A stretch of DNA of 64,000 nucleotides, taken from positions 806,001-870,000 of the forward strand of contig NZ_CP092074.1 of the NCBI RefSeq assembly GCF_024138715.1, read 5' to 3'. This document shows positions 61,663-64,000 of this stretch, piece by piece. Position numbers and translations under genes: made by a program. This DNA comes from Emticicia sp. 21SJ11W-3. Lineage in GTDB: Bacteria > Bacteroidota > Bacteroidia > Cytophagales > Spirosomataceae. Numbering within the stretch: the stretch's first letter is position 1; every line of letters starts with the position of its first letter. The notes below the pieces were generated by a model. It did no database searches and was not told the DNA's origin. It saw only the letters and a program-made list of their open reading frames with translations.

Positions 61663-62981
61663 GCATCGGCCAGATGCTTTTTCAGGTAACTCGTGCTTTT
61701 TGCAAAAGGACTAAGGCCGATATACAACAAAAGCGACGAAATAATGCAACCGCCAAACTGTGCAATAAAGATAGAATAATTGATTTTCTGAGGGTCGGCA
61801 AAAACCGTATCGTTGAAAAATCCTACCGATAAAGGCCCCAGACCCAGGCCAATCAGATTAACCACAAATAAGAAAAAGGCCGAAAAGATGGCTCTCATGT
61901 TATTGGGTACAATCTCTTGTATGGCCGCAGTAGCCGAGCCGTACGAAAAGGATGATGCAAAACAGAAAAGCGCAATAAATACCAGGGTTATATCAGGGTT
62001 GGCAAATAGTAAGCCGGCTGTTGAAATCACGGCCACCGACATACCCATAAAACTGGTTCTCATGCGTGCGGTAGCAATGCCCTTTTTAAGCAGGTGGTCG
62101 GCGTACCTTCCGCCCAGCACCACACCCAATGTAGAGAAAACACTTACCAGCACCCCAAAAGTTACCCCGGCCTTGGTGTCTGTCCAGCCATGTACCCGGT
62201 TCAGGAAAGTCGGAATCCAGTAGGTACCGGCAAAAGAAGCAAATGACATAAAGGCCATTCCGAAGTTCAGTGATAGAAAAGTAGATTTATTGGCTTTAAA
62301 ATAGGCAATAATTTCACTAAAACTGGCCTTATTAGCAGACTCCTTACCGCTATCCAGTTCTTTGCGTTTCGGTTCTTTAATGGTTTGCAATAATAATACT
62401 ATCAGAAAGCCCGGCAGGCCTATGTAAAAGAAAACCACCTGCCATGAGAAAATCTCGCCCACAAAAGGTAAGTGAATGTTCTCTTGCCCGACCATTGAGC
62501 GGATGGCCGCGCCTATCAGAATTGATAGCCCCGACCCCAGAAAAACACCCATGTTGTAAATGCCCAACGCAGTGCCCAGTTTTTTCTTGGGAAAATAGTC
62601 TGATATCATTGAGTATGCAGCCGGAGACAAGGCTGCTTCGCCAATACCCACGCCTACACGAGCCAGAAACAGCATGGAGAAACTACCTGCCACACCACAT
62701 AAGGCTGTCATCAGGCTCCAGATGGCAATACCCCAGCCAATTATTTTCTTGCGGCTCATTCTATCGGCCATTACTCCGATAGGGATACCCAATACCGTGT
62801 AAAATAAGGCAAAGCTAAGCCCCATAAGCAGCCCCATCTGGGTATCAGAAATACCAAAAGATGCTTTTATGGGTTTTACCAGCAGCGCCAGAATCTGGCG
62901 GTCAATGAACGATGAAATATACGCAAGCAAAAGAATGCCCAATACATACCAGGCATAGCGGAGTGAAGGTTGCTCTTTCAT
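61659..62981 (-). CDS. MFS transporter, spinster-like
   Basis: 440 residues, about 12 membrane helices. MFS signatures: GIPIGVMADRMSRKKIIGWGIAIWS between helices 2 and 3, RVGVGIGEAALSPAAYSMISDYFPKKKLGTALGIYNMG, and LGGRYADHLLKKG in the second half. The start RYAWYVLGILLLAYISSFIDRQILALLVKPIKASFGISDTQMG is typical of the Spinster branch. Substrate unknown. Convergent with the GT2 gene, with overlapping stop codons. Confidence 0.88.
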   Translation of the reverse strand: MKEQPSLRYAWYVLGILLLAYISSFIDRQILALLVKPIKASFGISDTQMGLLMGLSFALFYTVLGIPIGVMADRMSRKKIIGWGIAIWSLMTALCGVAGSFSMLFLARVGVGIGEAALSPAAYSMISDYFPKKKLGTALGIYNMGVFLGSGLSILIGAAIRSMVGQENIHLPFVGEIFSWQVVFFYIGLPGFLIVLLLQTIKEPKRKELDSGKESANKASFSEIIAYFKANKSTFLSLNFGMAFMSFASFAGTYWIPTFLNRVHGWTDTKAGVTFGVLVSVFSTLGVVLGGRYADHLLKKGIATARMRTSFMGMSVAVISTAGLLFANPDITLVFIALFCFASSFSYGSATAAIQEIVPNNMRAIFSAFFLFVVNLIGLGLGPLSVGFFNDTVFADPQKINYSIFIAQFGGCIISSLLLYIGLSPFAKSTSYLKKHLADA

Positions 62982-63151
62982 AGATTGGCTATTGAAAAGA
63001 GAAAGGGTTAAGGTGATAGAATGGGAGGTAAGTTAAGTATAATTTGGTAAAATTGGTATTATTCTAATAAGTAATTTTACTTTTTATGGGTGGGTTGATA
63101 TTGGTGGTTGAGAAGAAAGCTGAACGGATGACATAAAAGTATAAAAATAGT

Positions 63152-63186
63152 AAAGCCTGATGCGGAACAAATCAGCATCAGGCTTT
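63152..63186. terminator. terminator at the end of the partial MFS gene
   Basis: AAAGCCTGATGC (63152-63163) pairs with GCATCAGGCTTT (63175-63186). On the minus strand a weak T-rich stretch follows (ACTATTTTTA). Confidence 0.7.
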
Positions 63187-63209
63187 AATGTATGGGTTAT
63201 TTTTTAAGT

Positions 63210-64000
63210 TTATATAGTTTTATTTTTAGGGTCTATTTTGTGTTTCACTATTAGGTTTACTCTATAAACCAGCCAAATACATAAAAGAATTATAACGGCT
63301 GATATATAGCCTAGCACCGGGTAGTTTTCTAACGGACTGTATTTGTCTTTTTGCACAATAATGTAACCTGCAAATACAGAGGCAATGCCTCCGGCTATTT
63401 GCTGTAGCGAAGAGGTAATGCTCATAAACGCGCCTCTGTCCTGCATTTGTGGTATGGCTGTCATCAATGATGTTGATGGAATCATTCTTGACATAATGCC
63501 CGCAAACAGCAAAATATTGAGTATCAGTACCACCCAAAGCGGAACGGGTGTCAGATTCGTATAAATGATTATCATAACCATTGCCCATAATGAACCGATG
63601 GTAAATACCTTGAATTTATCAAACCTGTCGCTCAATCGCCCAACAATGGGCATTATGAATAATGAAGATATACCGGTTACCATAAACAGGATGGGCAGCT
63701 GGTCTTGCGAAAAATGAAGATTATTAATGGCAAAAGCACTGCCAAAAGGCATCATTAAAAACCCGCCTACCGAAAGCAGCGCCGTGCCCAGAAAAGCTAC
63801 CTGATAGTTACTGGTAGCCAGCACATGGCGGAAGTGCTCATATACATTACGGTCGGTTTTTAATGCCAGGTGTTTGGTCAGTGGCTTAAGGCCTTTCAGT
63901 ATGGCCAGGGCTATAATAACACTCAATAATACTATCATCAGAAAAGGCGCATGCCAGCCCCATATATTGGCAAAATACAGACCAATTGGAATACCCAGAA
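63210..64000 (-). CDS. MFS transporter, C-terminal part (gene continues past window)
   Basis: The visible reading frame covers 263 residues and is open to the window end; the N-terminal helices lie outside. Internal ATG 63938 is not the real start, because the frame upstream still encodes membrane sequence (GIPIGLYFANIWGWHAPFLM). Helices continue with LGTALLSVGGFLMMPFGSAF and MVTGISSLFIMPIVGRLSDRFDKFKVFTIGSLWAM, the standard loop between helices 8 and 9 of MFS proteins. It resembles drug or sugar efflux members (AraJ-like), but the substrate cannot be assigned. Confidence 0.8.
   Translation of the reverse strand, partial: LGIPIGLYFANIWGWHAPFLMIVLLSVIIALAILKGLKPLTKHLALKTDRNVYEHFRHVLATSNYQVAFLGTALLSVGGFLMMPFGSAFAINNLHFSQDQLPILFMVTGISSLFIMPIVGRLSDRFDKFKVFTIGSLWAMVMIIIYTNLTPVPLWVVLILNILLFAGIMSRMIPSTSLMTAIPQMQDRGAFMSITSSLQQIAGGIASVFAGYIIVQKDKYSPLENYPVLGYISAVIILLCIWLVYRVNLIVKHKIDPKNKTI

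Overview
The window looks like a chromosomal segment of a Bacteroidota bacterium, most likely of the Cytophagales (inference). The evidence is a protein with a type IX secretion (T9SS) C-terminal sorting domain, DUF4835, DUF2911, DUF885 and NIPSNAP families, a lipoprotein-type Omp85 protein (TamL) paired with TamB, RNase H with a viroplasmin domain, LptA/OstA-like protein, and several TAnnTTTG promoter elements of the Bacteroidota type. I found no rRNA, tRNA, CRISPR array, prophage or intact insertion sequence. Almost all of it is dense housekeeping and envelope DNA, with accessory character in a few intergenic stretches.

Layout. 1-4740: end of a P1-family peptidase, a membrane-anchored putative regulator, a DUF2911 protein, then an 840-base intergenic repeat array (2233-2986), then mtgA and a PhzF-like enzyme. 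5041-18300: M61 peptidase, hisC with an HSD10-like dehydrogenase, hemF, a CLC channel, a DUF885 protein, an AraC regulator facing a DUF1080/Dabb pair, an FMN-dependent glutamate-synthase-like protein and a secreted sialidase-like protein. 18301-19304: a gene-poor kilobase with hairpins and gene relics. 19550-30475: envelope biogenesis block in which coaBC-DUF4835 and bamD-rpoZ flank an oppositely oriented tamB-tamL pair. 30548-42841: hemL, lrp/ald, RNase H, a PfkB kinase, a GNAT protein, secreted NIPSNAP protein, two secreted hydrolases, a SanA-like protein and ispF. 43027-48839: a sigma factor/anti-sigma pair divergent from a secreted protein and a periplasmic TPR-CHAT protease. 48940-56636: M16 peptidase, A-type Fe-S carrier, GT39, M42 peptidase and a second sigma/anti-sigma operon carrying a putative barrel protein and an esterase. 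56738-64000: tilS, OstA-like protein, a T9SS cargo protein, GT2 and two MFS transporters, the last cut by the window end.

The two observations I consider most worth following are (i) the 2233-2986 array: about 42 nine-base units with a strict 5+4 structure (core YGYAC or GTRCG plus four variable bases), arranged in four blocks that can each fold into hairpins whose arms change together, separated by AT-rich spacers, two of which belong to a 162-base tandem duplication; I do not recognise it as any described element; and (ii) the sigma/anti-sigma/CHAT locus, where a predicted periplasmic caspase-like protease with TPRs sits opposite an anti-sigma factor whose periplasmic part also looks TPR-like, suggesting a proteolytic signalling circuit (inference).
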